DNA from: Clostridium sp. 'White wine YQ'
GTDB lineage: Bacteria; Bacillota; Clostridia; Clostridiales; Clostridiaceae
DNA length: 64,000 nucleotides
Direction: 5' to 3'
NCBI RefSeq assembly: GCF_028728205.1
Contig: NZ_JAQYUU010000003.1
Span: forward strand, 310,001 to 374,000
Positions 51,661 to 60,435 of the stretch are shown piece after piece. The notes under the pieces were generated by a model. The model made no database searches. It was not told the origin of the DNA and saw only the letters and a program-made list of their open reading frames with translations. Position 1 is the stretch's first letter; each line of letters opens with the position of its first letter. Position numbers and translations under genes: made by a program.

Positions 51661-52215
51661 TTAGTAAGTCCTAAATTCCTCTATTAATATTGAGTATACT
51701 TTTGCATCTCTTGGCTGCCCTTTAATAATCACTTCTTTTCTTAATGTTCCTTCATATGTCATTCCTAACTTTTTTAATACTTTCTCAGATGCTATATTAC
51801 TTGCCTCACATTTTCCTTCAATACGAATAAATTCCATTCTATCAAAGCCGAACTTAATGACCTCATTTAATGCCTCTGATGCAATCCCCCTTCCCCAATA
51901 TTGCCTGCTTATAACTGACCCAATAGACGCAGCTTTATCTAGCTTAAAGTAACAACTCACTGTTCCGATTATCCTATTATCAACCTTATCAATAACTGAC
52001 CAGACTAAGGATCTCCCCTCATTCATTCCTTTAATCAAGTTTTTCAAATGATTATATGTTACATTTTTGTTCTCATGTTTTTCTCTTGGTACGTGGTAAG
52101 TAGTTTCTTCATCCGAAAAGACCTCAAACAATTCATCTACGTCTGTTATAGACAACTTTCTAAGAAGTAGTCTTGTCGTTTCTAGACTTGGACAGTTACC
52201 AACTTGAGCACTCAA
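51661..52215 (-). CDS. GNAT acetyltransferase, RimJ/RimL type
   Basis: 184 residues; TTG start immediately after the stop of the upstream MFS gene, using a GGAGGGG that lies within the end of that gene, so translation is coupled. TTRLLLRKLSITDVDELFEVF is the RimL-type N-terminus; the acetyl-CoA loop is SRQYWGRGIASEALNEVI; EASNIASEKVLKKLGMTYEG is the C-terminal signature. It may acetylate a protein N-terminus or an antibiotic. Its coupling with an efflux gene suggests a resistance cassette. Confidence 0.88.
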   Translation of the reverse strand: MSAQVGNCPSLETTRLLLRKLSITDVDELFEVFSDEETTYHVPREKHENKNVTYNHLKNLIKGMNEGRSLVWSVIDKVDNRIIGTVSCYFKLDKAASIGSVISRQYWGRGIASEALNEVIKFGFDRMEFIRIEGKCEASNIASEKVLKKLGMTYEGTLRKEVIIKGQPRDAKVYSILIEEFRTY

Positions 52216-53667
52216 TTATTTCCCCTCCATATTTAAATTTATACCAACATCAGCATCTTTATCTTTTTTAGATAATCTATAAAAAGTTAATATTGCTCCA
52301 ACAAGACTTATTATTCCTGCAGCTATATATACAATCCTCATTCCATATATAAATGCATCATTTCTTCCTGCTACATAATCAGTAACACGATATCCTATCT
52401 TAGAGCTCATCATACTATATAAAAGTGTTGTTGCTAAGGCTATTCCACATACCATACCTAGATTTCTTACAAGTGCGTTTACACTTCCTGCTATTCCAAG
52501 CTTACTTTTGGGTACAGTTGACATTATAAGAGAATTATTAGGTGATTGAAATAATCCCATACCAATAGACATTGCTCCAATAAATATAACCATGATTAGC
52601 AAAGTTGATTTTTCATTTAATGTTGACATTAGTAATAATCCTACGCTTATTAATACCAATCCTATAAAAGTCAATTTTTCTGATCCAATCTTATCTGATA
52701 GATGTCCGCTCACCGGTGCTGCAACTGCTAATATTAAAGGATAAACCATAAGTATTAACCCTGTATGTTCTGGCGTATAACTCATTACATCTTGAAGGTA
52801 AAAAGGTAAAATAATGTTATTGCAGAATATCGCTACAAAGGTTATAAATCCACAAAATATACTTAAGGAAAACAACTTATTACTAAATATACTTAACTGT
52901 AAAAGTGGATTTTCTTTTCTCTTCTCAACAAAGATAAATACTATAAACGAAATAATTGCTACTGCAAAGCTCACTAAAATTATTGGGTTTGTAAAGCCAC
53001 GGCTTAATCCTTCATCTAGTGCTCCAAAAAGTGGAACTATGGCAAGCATAAATAGAATAGCTCCCACACTATCTATCTTACCTTGTACAATCTTATGAGT
53101 ATTGGGTAATAACTTAAATGCATAAAACAGTGCAATTACTCCAATTGGTACATTTATTAAGAATATAAATTCCCAGCTTGCTGTACCCACTATAATCCCA
53201 CCTAATCCAGGTCCTACTAAAGATCCCAAAGCAACAGATGTTCCTAAAAATCCAAGAGCTTTTCCTCTTTCATTCCCGGGAAATACTTCCGTAATGATCC
53301 CTTGATTATTTGCCATTGTTCCTGCTGCTCCAATAGCCTGCACTATTCTTGCTATAATAAGTACTGGAAATGATCTTGTTATTCCACAAAGTAACGATCC
53401 AAAAGCAAATAATCCTAATCCGAATTTAAACATCTTTGCTTTTCCTAACATATCTCCTAATCTTCCAAATATTAATACCGTTCCAGCTATGGCTATTAAA
53501 TAACTTGTTGCTACTAATTGAATACTTGATGTTGTTACATTTAGTTCTTTAGCCATTTTAGGTAGTGCTACATTCACAATACTACCATCTAAAGCAGACA
53601 TAAATGTGGACATTAATACTACTATTAGTATTGACCACCTACTTATATCCTTATTTGATTTTTCCAC
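52216..53667 (-). CDS. MFS multidrug efflux transporter, DHA2 (14-TMS)
   Basis: 483 residues, about 14 helices. FMSALDGSIVNVALPKMAKEL, motif A GRLGDMLGKAKM, motif C-like GPGLGGIIVGTASWEFIFL and KRKENPLLQLSIF are typical of EmrB/QacA exporters. RBS GGAGGAG. The acetyltransferase gene follows without a gap. No regulator is adjacent, and no clear operator is seen. Confidence 0.92.
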   Translation of the reverse strand: MEKSNKDISRWSILIVVLMSTFMSALDGSIVNVALPKMAKELNVTTSSIQLVATSYLIAIAGTVLIFGRLGDMLGKAKMFKFGLGLFAFGSLLCGITRSFPVLIIARIVQAIGAAGTMANNQGIITEVFPGNERGKALGFLGTSVALGSLVGPGLGGIIVGTASWEFIFLINVPIGVIALFYAFKLLPNTHKIVQGKIDSVGAILFMLAIVPLFGALDEGLSRGFTNPIILVSFAVAIISFIVFIFVEKRKENPLLQLSIFSNKLFSLSIFCGFITFVAIFCNNIILPFYLQDVMSYTPEHTGLILMVYPLILAVAAPVSGHLSDKIGSEKLTFIGLVLISVGLLLMSTLNEKSTLLIMVIFIGAMSIGMGLFQSPNNSLIMSTVPKSKLGIAGSVNALVRNLGMVCGIALATTLLYSMMSSKIGYRVTDYVAGRNDAFIYGMRIVYIAAGIISLVGAILTFYRLSKKDKDADVGINLNMEGK

Positions 53668-53796
53668 TTAATCTCCTCCTTTTAAATTAAATCCAACTCT
53701 TCATAAATTAACCCTAACCCTAAGTCATCCTTTTAACCTTTTGGTGCTATCATAGATCTTTTTTAATGACTGCATAGTAATATTCTTTTTAATATA

Positions 53797-53842
53797 AAAA
53801 AGTCCTGACTTTCTTTGCACAAAGAAGACAGGATTTTTTAAA
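53797..53842 (-). terminator. Terminator of the downstream GNAT gene
   Basis: A 20-bp-class stem with two mismatches (AAAAAGTCCTG...CTTTG / CAAAG...CAGGATTTTTT) at 53797-53836, with T-runs on both strands. It lies past the stop of the minus-strand acetyltransferase. Confidence 0.8.
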
Positions 53843-53925
53843 TTCATTCTTTAATTATTTAAATTTTCATTCAAATTCTTCAACTAATTGTATAGCAAAT
53901 AACCTTTATAATAGCTGGCTTAACT

Positions 53926-54417
53926 CTACACACCAAGCCTATAATTGTCAATATCCCTATATTCTCCGAACTTCATTCCCACTTCTTTAATAGTTCCACA
54001 AAACTCAAATCCAAATTTTTCGTGCAGCTTTTGGCTAGCTTCATTTCCTGATGTAATAACAGAAACTACCGTATGTGTCCTTTCATCTTTCTTAGCTTCC
54101 TTCAAAATAAACTCCATGAGAGCAGCTGCAATTCCCTTTTTTCTATAATCTGCCCCGATATATATTGATAGTTCTACAGTAGTCTTAAATGCTTCCTTTT
54201 CACGATATGATGACAAGGATGCATAGCCTGCAACACAATTGTCCACCTCTGCAACATATAAAGGATGATTGTCTATATTATGCATATAAAACCACTCTTT
54301 CCATTCCTCCATGGTTTTAGGCTCTAGATCCAAAGTAGCTACTCCATGCTTTACTTCATAATTGTATATCTCTAAAAGTTCATCTAAATCCTTAATTTCA
54401 GCTTCTCTTATTATCAT
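53926..54417 (-). CDS. GNAT acetyltransferase, phosphinothricin acetyltransferase-like
   Basis: 163 residues: MIIREAEIKDLDELLEIYN start, ATLDLEPKTMEEWKEWF, acetyl-CoA loop YRKKGIAAALMEFIL and SGNEASQKLHEKFGFEFCGT. This is the Pat/YwnH group that acetylates amino-acid-like amines such as phosphinothricin or methionine sulfoximine; natural substrates may be others. ATG after AAGGAGTT. Single gene with its own terminator. Confidence 0.9.
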   Translation of the reverse strand: MIIREAEIKDLDELLEIYNYEVKHGVATLDLEPKTMEEWKEWFYMHNIDNHPLYVAEVDNCVAGYASLSSYREKEAFKTTVELSIYIGADYRKKGIAAALMEFILKEAKKDERTHTVVSVITSGNEASQKLHEKFGFEFCGTIKEVGMKFGEYRDIDNYRLGV

Positions 54418-54726
54418 ATATTGTAACTCCTTTTCTTTTAAAACTTTTTATTTTATGTTAATTAAATTCATATTCAAAAAGGCAAATGACACCCTCTATC
54501 CATAAGGCACCTATAAAATATCATAAAAATTATACCATATAATTAATATACTTTACTCTCTTTTTATACCCGTTTACTATATACTTTTTTATTTCCTACA
54601 CTAGATTATTAGTAATCATATTTTCAATTAATTGTATAGTAAAAAGAGAAATAAAAATTGTCCCTATTGATAAATAATGTAAAAAATATTAAAATTAAGA
54701 AAATTAATTTATTGGGGGAATTTTTA
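54418..54726. other. 309-bp divergent intergenic region, GNAT / MoxR
   Basis: Very AT-rich, no gene seen. It must hold the promoters for both flanking genes; the only suggestive -10 is TATAGT near 54636, without a good -35. Confidence 0.5.
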
Positions 54727-55677
54727 ATGGAAGTTGTAAAGTTTAAAGAATTTAGAGACAAGGTTTATCAAAATGTCTCTAAAGTTATTATCGGTAAAGA
54801 AGACATAATAGACAAAGTACTTTGTGCCTTTATTTGTAATGGACATGTACTAATGGAGGATGTTCCTGGCTTAGGTAAAACAAAATTAAGCAAATCTATT
54901 GCTAAAACTTTAGATTGTACCTTTAAAAGAATTCAATTTACTCCTGACCTTTTGCCTTCAGATTTAACTGGAATTTATTTTTTCAATCAAAAATTAGGAG
55001 ACTTTGAATTTAGAAAAGGTCCTCTTCTAAGCGAATTTGTCCTTGCAGATGAAATAAACAGAGCAACTCCAAGAACTCAAGCTGCCTTATTAGAATGTAT
55101 GGAAGAAAAACAGCTTACTGTGGAAGGAAATACTATAAAATTAGAACCTCCTTTCTTTGTAATGGCAACTCAAAATCCTGTAGAACAATTTGGAACTTTT
55201 CCATTACCAGAAGCTCAACTAGATAGATTTTTTATGAGACTTTCAATGGGATACCCTGAGTTTTCTGAAGAAGAAAATATGATGGATAGATTTATGTTTA
55301 ATGATCCTTTGGATGAACTTTCAGCTGTAGTAACAAAGGAAGAGATTAAATATGTTCAAGATCATTATAAAGAGGTTCACATAAGCAAAGAGTTAAAAGA
55401 CTATATATTAACTATTGTTCGTGAAACTAGAAATAATAATAATGTTTCTTTGGGTTGCTCCCCAAGAGCTTCTTTAAACTTAATGAAAGGTTGTCAAGCA
55501 TATGCGAGTATTAATCAAAGAGATTATGTAATTCCCGAAGATGTTAAAATGCTAGCTATACCTATTCTTAGCCATAGACTAGTTCTAAAAAACCAAATAG
55601 GTTCACAATCTGAAAAGTCAGAAGAAATTATTAGAGAAATACTAAGCACTGTTGATGCACCACTTGAAAAAATATAG
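54727..55677 (+). CDS. MoxR-family AAA+ ATPase
   Basis: 316 residues from the ATG at 54727 after GGGGGAA; the frame's TTG at 54658 has no ribosome site. Walker A EDVPGLGKTKL, Walker B LADEINRA, sensor ATQNPVEQFGTFPLPEAQLDRF and the C-terminal lid GCSPRASLNLMKG are standard. MoxR chaperones typically assemble a VWA/DUF58 protein complex; here the next gene encodes DUF58, completing the pair. First gene of a three-gene operon. Confidence 0.94.
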   Translation: MEVVKFKEFRDKVYQNVSKVIIGKEDIIDKVLCAFICNGHVLMEDVPGLGKTKLSKSIAKTLDCTFKRIQFTPDLLPSDLTGIYFFNQKLGDFEFRKGPLLSEFVLADEINRATPRTQAALLECMEEKQLTVEGNTIKLEPPFFVMATQNPVEQFGTFPLPEAQLDRFFMRLSMGYPEFSEEENMMDRFMFNDPLDELSAVVTKEEIKYVQDHYKEVHISKELKDYILTIVRETRNNNNVSLGCSPRASLNLMKGCQAYASINQRDYVIPEDVKMLAIPILSHRLVLKNQIGSQSEKSEEIIREILSTVDAPLEKI

Positions 55678-55686
55678 AGGTGCATT

Positions 55687-56802
55687 ATGTTAAGTTATTT
55701 TGCATTTGCCTTTCTAATAATACTTCTATTAGCTTTGGGAGAATTTACACGTAGAAATGGCTTTAGAAATCTTAAAATCAAGAGAACCATAAAAAATAAT
55801 AAAGTTCAAATAGGAGAAGAAATTTTTGTAACTACAACTATAGAAAATAAAAAATGGCTTCCTATTTCATTCCTTCATCTTCAGCAAGATATACCAAGTG
55901 ATCTTACTACTGAACTTAATAAAAATGAAGTAAGCTTATTTTTATCTATAAAGTGGCATGAGAGAATTAAAAGTACCTTTAAGCTTAAGGGAGAAAAAAG
56001 AGGGGTTTATCTTTTAAAAACTGTGAAATTATCTTTGGGAGACTTGTTTGGTTTTAGTTCTGAAGTCATGCAGATAGATGATTATAATGAAATTATCATA
56101 TATCCACCAATTAAAAGTATAGATTCCTTTTACCTAGTTAGCAATAATATTCAAGGTGATAACATAATAAAAAGATGGATATATAAAGACCCTATCTTTA
56201 CTCGTGGCATTAGGGAATATAATGTTGAGGATAGAATGAAGGATATTCACTGGCCATCCAGTTTAAAGGCTAATAAGCTAATGGTTAAGGAATACGATTA
56301 TTCATCTGATAGAGAACTTATTATAATTCTAAATACCCAGTGCGGTGCACCATACTTTAGTGTAACAAACTCAGATGTTATTGAAAGTGGTATTGAACTT
56401 TCTGTCTCATTAATTAATAGTTCAATTAATATGGGTACCCCAACTGGTTTCTGGACAAATGCACATATTTTAGGTTTTAGAAAAGATTTAAAAAATATGA
56501 TAGAACCTTTTTTAAATTCCTTTACTGAAATCTTAGAACTTTGCGGAAGGATGTCCTCTGCCTCCCCTAGAGAAGATTTTGCTTCATTTCTTTCTAGCAA
56601 CTTAATGCACTTTAGAAAGAATGCTGTCTATACTGTAATCTCATGCTTCTTTGATGATGAGAGCATTTATATGCTTAACAAACTTAAGAATGCTGGAATG
56701 TGTATTAAAATAATTGATATAACCCCAGATGCTTCTTTACCTGAAGTAAATGGTATTGAAAAAATTATATTAACTGGAGGTAATGCTAATGAGTCAAATT
56801 AG
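55687..56802 (+). CDS. DUF58-domain protein
   Basis: 371 residues with an N-terminal helix (about 2-18) and a beta-rich membrane-proximal part. The family signature is seen as REYNVEDRMKDIHWPSSLKA then LMVKEYD. The region after it has a degenerate VWA fold (LIIILNTQCG). It is the usual partner of MoxR ATPases; function is unknown, often linked to envelope or metal-dependent assembly. GAGGTG before the ATG overlaps the end of the MoxR gene. The following gene overlaps this one by 14 bp. Confidence 0.9.
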   Translation: MLSYFAFAFLIILLLALGEFTRRNGFRNLKIKRTIKNNKVQIGEEIFVTTTIENKKWLPISFLHLQQDIPSDLTTELNKNEVSLFLSIKWHERIKSTFKLKGEKRGVYLLKTVKLSLGDLFGFSSEVMQIDDYNEIIIYPPIKSIDSFYLVSNNIQGDNIIKRWIYKDPIFTRGIREYNVEDRMKDIHWPSSLKANKLMVKEYDYSSDRELIIILNTQCGAPYFSVTNSDVIESGIELSVSLINSSINMGTPTGFWTNAHILGFRKDLKNMIEPFLNSFTEILELCGRMSSASPREDFASFLSSNLMHFRKNAVYTVISCFFDDESIYMLNKLKNAGMCIKIIDITPDASLPEVNGIEKIILTGGNANESN

Positions 56803-57958
56803 AAAGATAAAAATATTATATACTCTTAGCCTTACACTTTTTATAGATATAGTTTGGAGTTTTATTATAAGAATAATATTCAGACAAGGATATGACTACA
56901 AACTTTTTATAATACTTCTTGTTTCCGCCTTTAGTATTGGATTCTTCAAAGAAAAAATTAGTAATAAATATGTAAATATAGCTATACCTACAGCTATTTC
57001 TTTATTTTTGAATTCTAACTTTTTGTATAACGTAATTGTAGTTGCATTCTTATGCTATATAATTTATGAAACCAAAGAAACCACCTATGATTTTTTTAAC
57101 ATTGAAGGCAAAGTTAAATACAGTATAGGTATTTTATTTATTCTAGGCTTTCTAGATTCAGGTAGGAATATTAGATTATATATTATTTTTATTATAGTTT
57201 CTGTATTACTACAAAGAGAAAGTCGAGCATTTTCTTATAAAATGAAAAGCTCAGCCTATGGCAATTTAGTTATTGCCATAACATCAGTACTCCTTACTAT
57301 AGATAAAGTATTCTTACCAATTTTAGGAACCTTGAAGAGAATAATTGATTTTTTATGGCTACCCATAAGCTATATAATATTGGCTTTTGCTTATATTTTA
57401 TCTTTCGTATTTTCTTATGCAATTAAAGCAATAGAAGTCATTACATCTAATAAAGTTCATGAGCAAGTAAAAGTTGATAACAATACTTCTGATAATACTT
57501 TAGTACAAATAGAACAGATAACCCACTTTCCGCCTATTATAAAAATAATTATTGAACTTGCCACAATTATTTTTATTTTATTTATAGTTTATAAGTTATA
57601 TAAAACAAAAAAGGTATCTAAAAGGGTTATGGATAACTTCATTGAAATTGAAACTGAAAATATATATGAAGCTAAAATTAGAAAAAGAGTTAAATATAAA
57701 TATGACAAAGATATAAGAAGCAAAATATTATATTTATTTTTAAAGTTTGAAGTCTTAGCCAAAAATAAAGGACTATATAAAAACTTCATGACTGCAGAAG
57801 AGCTTGGGCGTAGTACTAAACGTTCAATAAACAAAGCTAATGAGATCGATATATTAGTCAATAACTACAATGAAGTAAAATTCTCAAATCATATTCCCAC
57901 TAATAGGCAATATGAGGATATAAAAGAAAATTATAAAATACTCAAAAAAGAATTGTAA
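56789..57958 (+). CDS. Membrane protein with DUF4129-like C-terminus
   Basis: 389 residues from the ATG at 56789 (GGAGG 8 nt before; ATG 56783 is too close). About seven to eight helices lie in residues 10-275, with a final helix near 250-270, then a cytoplasmic C-terminal domain of about 110 residues (ILYLFLKFEVLAKNKGLYKNFMTAEELGRS) as in DUF4129 proteins encoded after DUF58. In many genomes a transglutaminase-like protein fills this place, but no transglutaminase Cys/His/Asp core is visible here. It completes the MoxR operon. Confidence 0.75.
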   Translation: MSQIRKIKILYTLSLTLFIDIVWSFIIRIIFRQGYDYKLFIILLVSAFSIGFFKEKISNKYVNIAIPTAISLFLNSNFLYNVIVVAFLCYIIYETKETTYDFFNIEGKVKYSIGILFILGFLDSGRNIRLYIIFIIVSVLLQRESRAFSYKMKSSAYGNLVIAITSVLLTIDKVFLPILGTLKRIIDFLWLPISYIILAFAYILSFVFSYAIKAIEVITSNKVHEQVKVDNNTSDNTLVQIEQITHFPPIIKIIIELATIIFILFIVYKLYKTKKVSKRVMDNFIEIETENIYEAKIRKRVKYKYDKDIRSKILYLFLKFEVLAKNKGLYKNFMTAEELGRSTKRSINKANEIDILVNNYNEVKFSNHIPTNRQYEDIKENYKILKKEL

Positions 57959-57964
57959 ACTTAA

Positions 57965-57998
57965 AGGCCCATACCAATTTATAGGTGTGGGCCTAATA
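57965..57998 (+). terminator. Hairpin after the MoxR operon
   Basis: AGGCCCATACC (57965-57975) pairs with GGTGTGGGCCT (57984-57994) with one G-T pair; T-tract weak (AATATATTTT). Confidence 0.65.
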
Positions 57999-58048
57999 TA
58001 TTTTAATGTATTATAAAAACTAAATATAATATGTACCAATCAGTCTAA

Positions 58049-58076
58049 TTGACATCGATTCTCCTTATGTTATAAT
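58049..58076 (+). promoter_or_regulatory. Sigma-A promoter of the lysozyme gene
   Basis: TTGACA (58049-58054), 16 bp, TATAAT (58071-58076), full consensus boxes with a slightly short spacer. Confidence 0.8.
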
Positions 58077-58304
58077 TTAGTATATAAGTAATATTATGTA
58101 AACAACATTGTAGCCTTATCTAAAAAGGAGGTATGTATAAAGTTATAATTTAATCTTTATGTGTTAACCAAGTCTTTATAACAGTAACTGTCCTTATATA
58201 AAAATATTCTGCAAAAATTCTTTATGGCTAAATCTCAAAAATAATACTCGCCATGCGATACAAAATACCTGATATTTTAAAAAATATATAAGGATGTGTT
58301 AAAA

Positions 58305-59162
58305 ATGAGTAAAAAACTATCTTTAACAAAAGCTTTGGTATTTGCATCAATGCTAGCGACATCAATTATTGTAGCCCACCCATTAAAAACATCAGCTGCT
58401 GTTGTTTCTGGACAAACTTATAAACTTATTAATGTTGGTAGCGGAAAAGCTCTTGACGTTTATGCTGCTGGGACAGCAAACTATACCAATGTTGATATTT
58501 ATACTGACAACAGTACTGGAGCTCAGCAATGGAGAATTATACAAAACAGTGATGGCACTTACAAGTTAATTAATGTAAATAGTAATAAGGCCCTCGATGT
58601 TTATGCTGCTGGAAATGCTGATTACACTAACGTCGATATTTACACTGATAACGGAACTGCTGCTCAAAAGTGGAACATCATTGCTGTTAATGGCGGAACT
58701 ACACCATCAGTAAACAAGCCTTCTGAAGTTCCAAATGATATATGGACATATGCTATTAATGCTGATAGAAAGTATACTAATGATGGAGATTTTGCTCTAT
58801 TATTATGTGCTGTAATTAAAAAAGAAAGCTATTTTGGGGCAGGCTTAGGTGGAAGCCCATCTTCTGGAGATGGATTAATGCAAGTAGAACCAAACACTCG
58901 AAATGCCTATGCAGCCAAGTTCCAAGCAAAATATGGGTATGCTTATAATCACGGTAGTTACCAAGATCAAGTATACTTGGGTGCTCTTATTCTAAATGAA
59001 AATATTGTACAATTTGGTAGTGTATACAACGGTCTATTGCATTATAATGGAGGCCCTAACTGGTATCCAGGTGCTACAGATTCATACGGACGTGTAATAG
59101 AAGCTGATAAATATGCAAATGAAGTTTATGGAACCTATAGATCCTATGGTGGAAAACGATAA
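58305..59162 (+). CDS. Secreted ricin-type lectin / lysozyme-like transglycosylase
   Basis: 285 residues, ATG 58305 after AAGGATGTG. Signal peptide of about 32 residues (Lys start, hydrophobic core, ends TSAA). Two ricin-B-type repeats (about 35-125) each have KLINV..S.KALDVYAAG and a QxW motif (AQQWRII, AQKWNII), for carbohydrate binding. A goose-lysozyme/SLT-type domain follows (about 140-270): VIKKESYFGAG gives the catalytic Glu, SGDGLMQVEP and HYNGGPNWYPG the rest of the cleft. It probably cleaves peptidoglycan, its own or that of competitors, after lectin-mediated binding. No bacteriocin immunity gene is visible. It is monocistronic. Confidence 0.9.
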   Translation: MSKKLSLTKALVFASMLATSIIVAHPLKTSAAVVSGQTYKLINVGSGKALDVYAAGTANYTNVDIYTDNSTGAQQWRIIQNSDGTYKLINVNSNKALDVYAAGNADYTNVDIYTDNGTAAQKWNIIAVNGGTTPSVNKPSEVPNDIWTYAINADRKYTNDGDFALLLCAVIKKESYFGAGLGGSPSSGDGLMQVEPNTRNAYAAKFQAKYGYAYNHGSYQDQVYLGALILNENIVQFGSVYNGLLHYNGGPNWYPGATDSYGRVIEADKYANEVYGTYRSYGGKR

Positions 59163-59211
59163 CTCCTTAGCATATAGACACTGTCTTCTATAAAAATTGT
59201 TCTTTATGAAT

Positions 59212-59231
59212 AAAAACTTATAAAGTTTTTT
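59212..59231 (+). terminator. Terminator of the lysozyme gene
   Basis: AAAAACTT pairs with AAGTTTTT around a 3-nt loop, with a T-run. A second, stronger hairpin follows at 59263. Confidence 0.6.
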
Positions 59232-59262
59232 GCGGACAGTTACTATTATAAATATAAAAAAT

Positions 59263-59306
59263 ATAAGTCGATTTCAGTCTATCACTGAGTCGGCTTATTT
59301 TTTTTA
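59263..59306 (+). terminator. Second terminator downstream of the lysozyme gene
   Basis: ATAAGTCGATTTCAGT pairs with ACTGAGTCGGCTTAT (one bulge, one wobble), followed by a run of T residues. Confidence 0.75.
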
Positions 59307-59448
59307 ATAATTTCAATGTGAAAACTAACCTCACCTGGACATACATAGCAAATTTCCCATTGTTTTTATAGCGTAGAAATTCTAAAATTACATATAACTA
59401 TAATTGCAAACAATTATTAAGTAATAACTTATAAAGGAGGAATTTACT

Positions 59449-59643
59449 ATGGCAAGTAGAGGTAACAGAGTTTTAGTACCACAAGCAAAAGAAGGTTTAT
59501 CTAGATTCAAAATGGAATCTGCTAGTGAAGTAGGAGTTACTCTAAATGAAGGTTACAATGGAGATTTAACTGCTAGAGAAGCTGGCTCAGTAGGCGGACA
59601 AATGGTTAAAAAGATGGTTGAAGCTTACGAAAAAAATCTATAA
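59449..59643 (+). CDS. Alpha/beta-type small acid-soluble spore protein
   Basis: 64-residue DNA-binding protein that coats forespore DNA and is degraded by the GPR protease at germination. LVPQAKEGLSRFKMESASEVGV carries the cleavage region (Glu-Ser-Ala after FKM) and YNGDLTAREAGSVGGQMVKKM is the second signature, both in family order. AAGGAGG precedes the ATG. It should be sigma-G-dependent; the upstream CATATAA (59393) is only a partial match to a sigma-G -10. The gene confirms a spore-former. Confidence 0.96.
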   Translation: MASRGNRVLVPQAKEGLSRFKMESASEVGVTLNEGYNGDLTAREAGSVGGQMVKKMVEAYEKNL

Positions 59644-59652
59644 TTAATAAAT

Positions 59653-59680
59653 AGGAGCGTTTAATACGCTCCTTAATCTT
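59653..59680 (+). terminator. Hairpin after the SASP gene
   Basis: AGGAGCGT (59653-59660) pairs with ACGCTCCT (59666-59673); weak T-tract. Confidence 0.65.
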
Positions 59681-59712
59681 TGCTTAAATAAACTTTAACA
59701 TACTTATACCTA

Positions 59713-60435
59713 TTAAGATTTTTTATATTTCTTATAGTGATTTAAACTAAGATAAATATATAAACCTCCTACAGCTACAGAAAGTACTCCAAGATATTTT
59801 TTATCAATAAGATCTAATATCCCTAGTACTAAAAAAGCAATACCTATAAATATATATAACTTCCACAATCCTTTATTATTAATTGCCTCACTTTTATCCC
59901 CACCATCTTTTTCTATTTGCTTAATTCTAGAGTTATATGCTACATAAGGCATAAAGTTGAACACAAAAATAACTATATCAATAACTAGCAAGCATAGAAT
60001 AGGCAAAAATATAGGTAACCTAGCTATAAAAGAAAAAATTAATAACCCTATTAATAATATTCCCGCTATAGAAGAATAAAGTGATGCTTTTCCTGTTCGA
60101 AGTCTTACATCTTCATATTTATCTATCTGTGTTTCTCTGTCGCTATAAATTGGCTTGGTCCCCTCTTCTGCTGAGAAAATATGCATTTGTTTTCCTACAG
60201 AAATAATATGATTCCATCCAGCTTCTTTAAATATATTAAAATATTCTTCATTTGCCTCCGTTTGATAGTCTAAACTATATACGATATTTTGAGGTTTATC
60301 TTTTTTTAACTTATAAAAAAATCCTCCTACTATACCTTCAAGTATCCATCCTTGACTTGCATATTCACTTAATCTTTTCATATCTCCTTCTTCATTAAAT
60401 GCAAGCCCCTCAATCATTACATATTTACTTTTCAT
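59713..60435 (-). CDS. DUF2812 membrane protein
   Basis: 240 residues. The N-terminal soluble part (1-110; LSEYASQGWILEGIVGGFFY, YFNIFKEAGWNHI) is the DUF2812 domain; then two pairs of helices (about 118-160 and 188-235). The function of DUF2812 is unknown. These proteins are regularly encoded after PadR regulators, as here with an 11-bp overlap, suggesting they are the regulated product. Confidence 0.88.
   Translation of the reverse strand: MKSKYVMIEGLAFNEEGDMKRLSEYASQGWILEGIVGGFFYKLKKDKPQNIVYSLDYQTEANEEYFNIFKEAGWNHIISVGKQMHIFSAEEGTKPIYSDRETQIDKYEDVRLRTGKASLYSSIAGILLIGLLIFSFIARLPIFLPILCLLVIDIVIFVFNFMPYVAYNSRIKQIEKDGGDKSEAINNKGLWKLYIFIGIAFLVLGILDLIDKKYLGVLSVAVGGLYIYLSLNHYKKYKKS

Larger units (their letters stand above)
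57959..58304. other. 346-bp region: terminator, promoter and long leader of the lysozyme gene
   Basis: It holds the hairpin at 57965, a consensus promoter at 58049, then a leader of about 220 nt. The leader has AAAGGAGG at 58124 followed only by MYKVII and a stop, and one arm of a 17-bp inverted repeat (58177). I could not match it to a known riboswitch. Confidence 0.6.

Noticed and set aside
44192..54640. Repeated AATTAATTGTATA strings (44192, 44224, 54618 area) as a dispersed operator
   Set aside because: Only the 44227 copy is a dyad; the others are likely coincidence in AT-rich sequence.
58076..58304. Known riboswitch in the lysozyme leader
   Set aside because: I looked for c-di-GMP, purine, SAM, T-box and similar core motifs and saw none; only simple repeats and a ribosome-site-like element.
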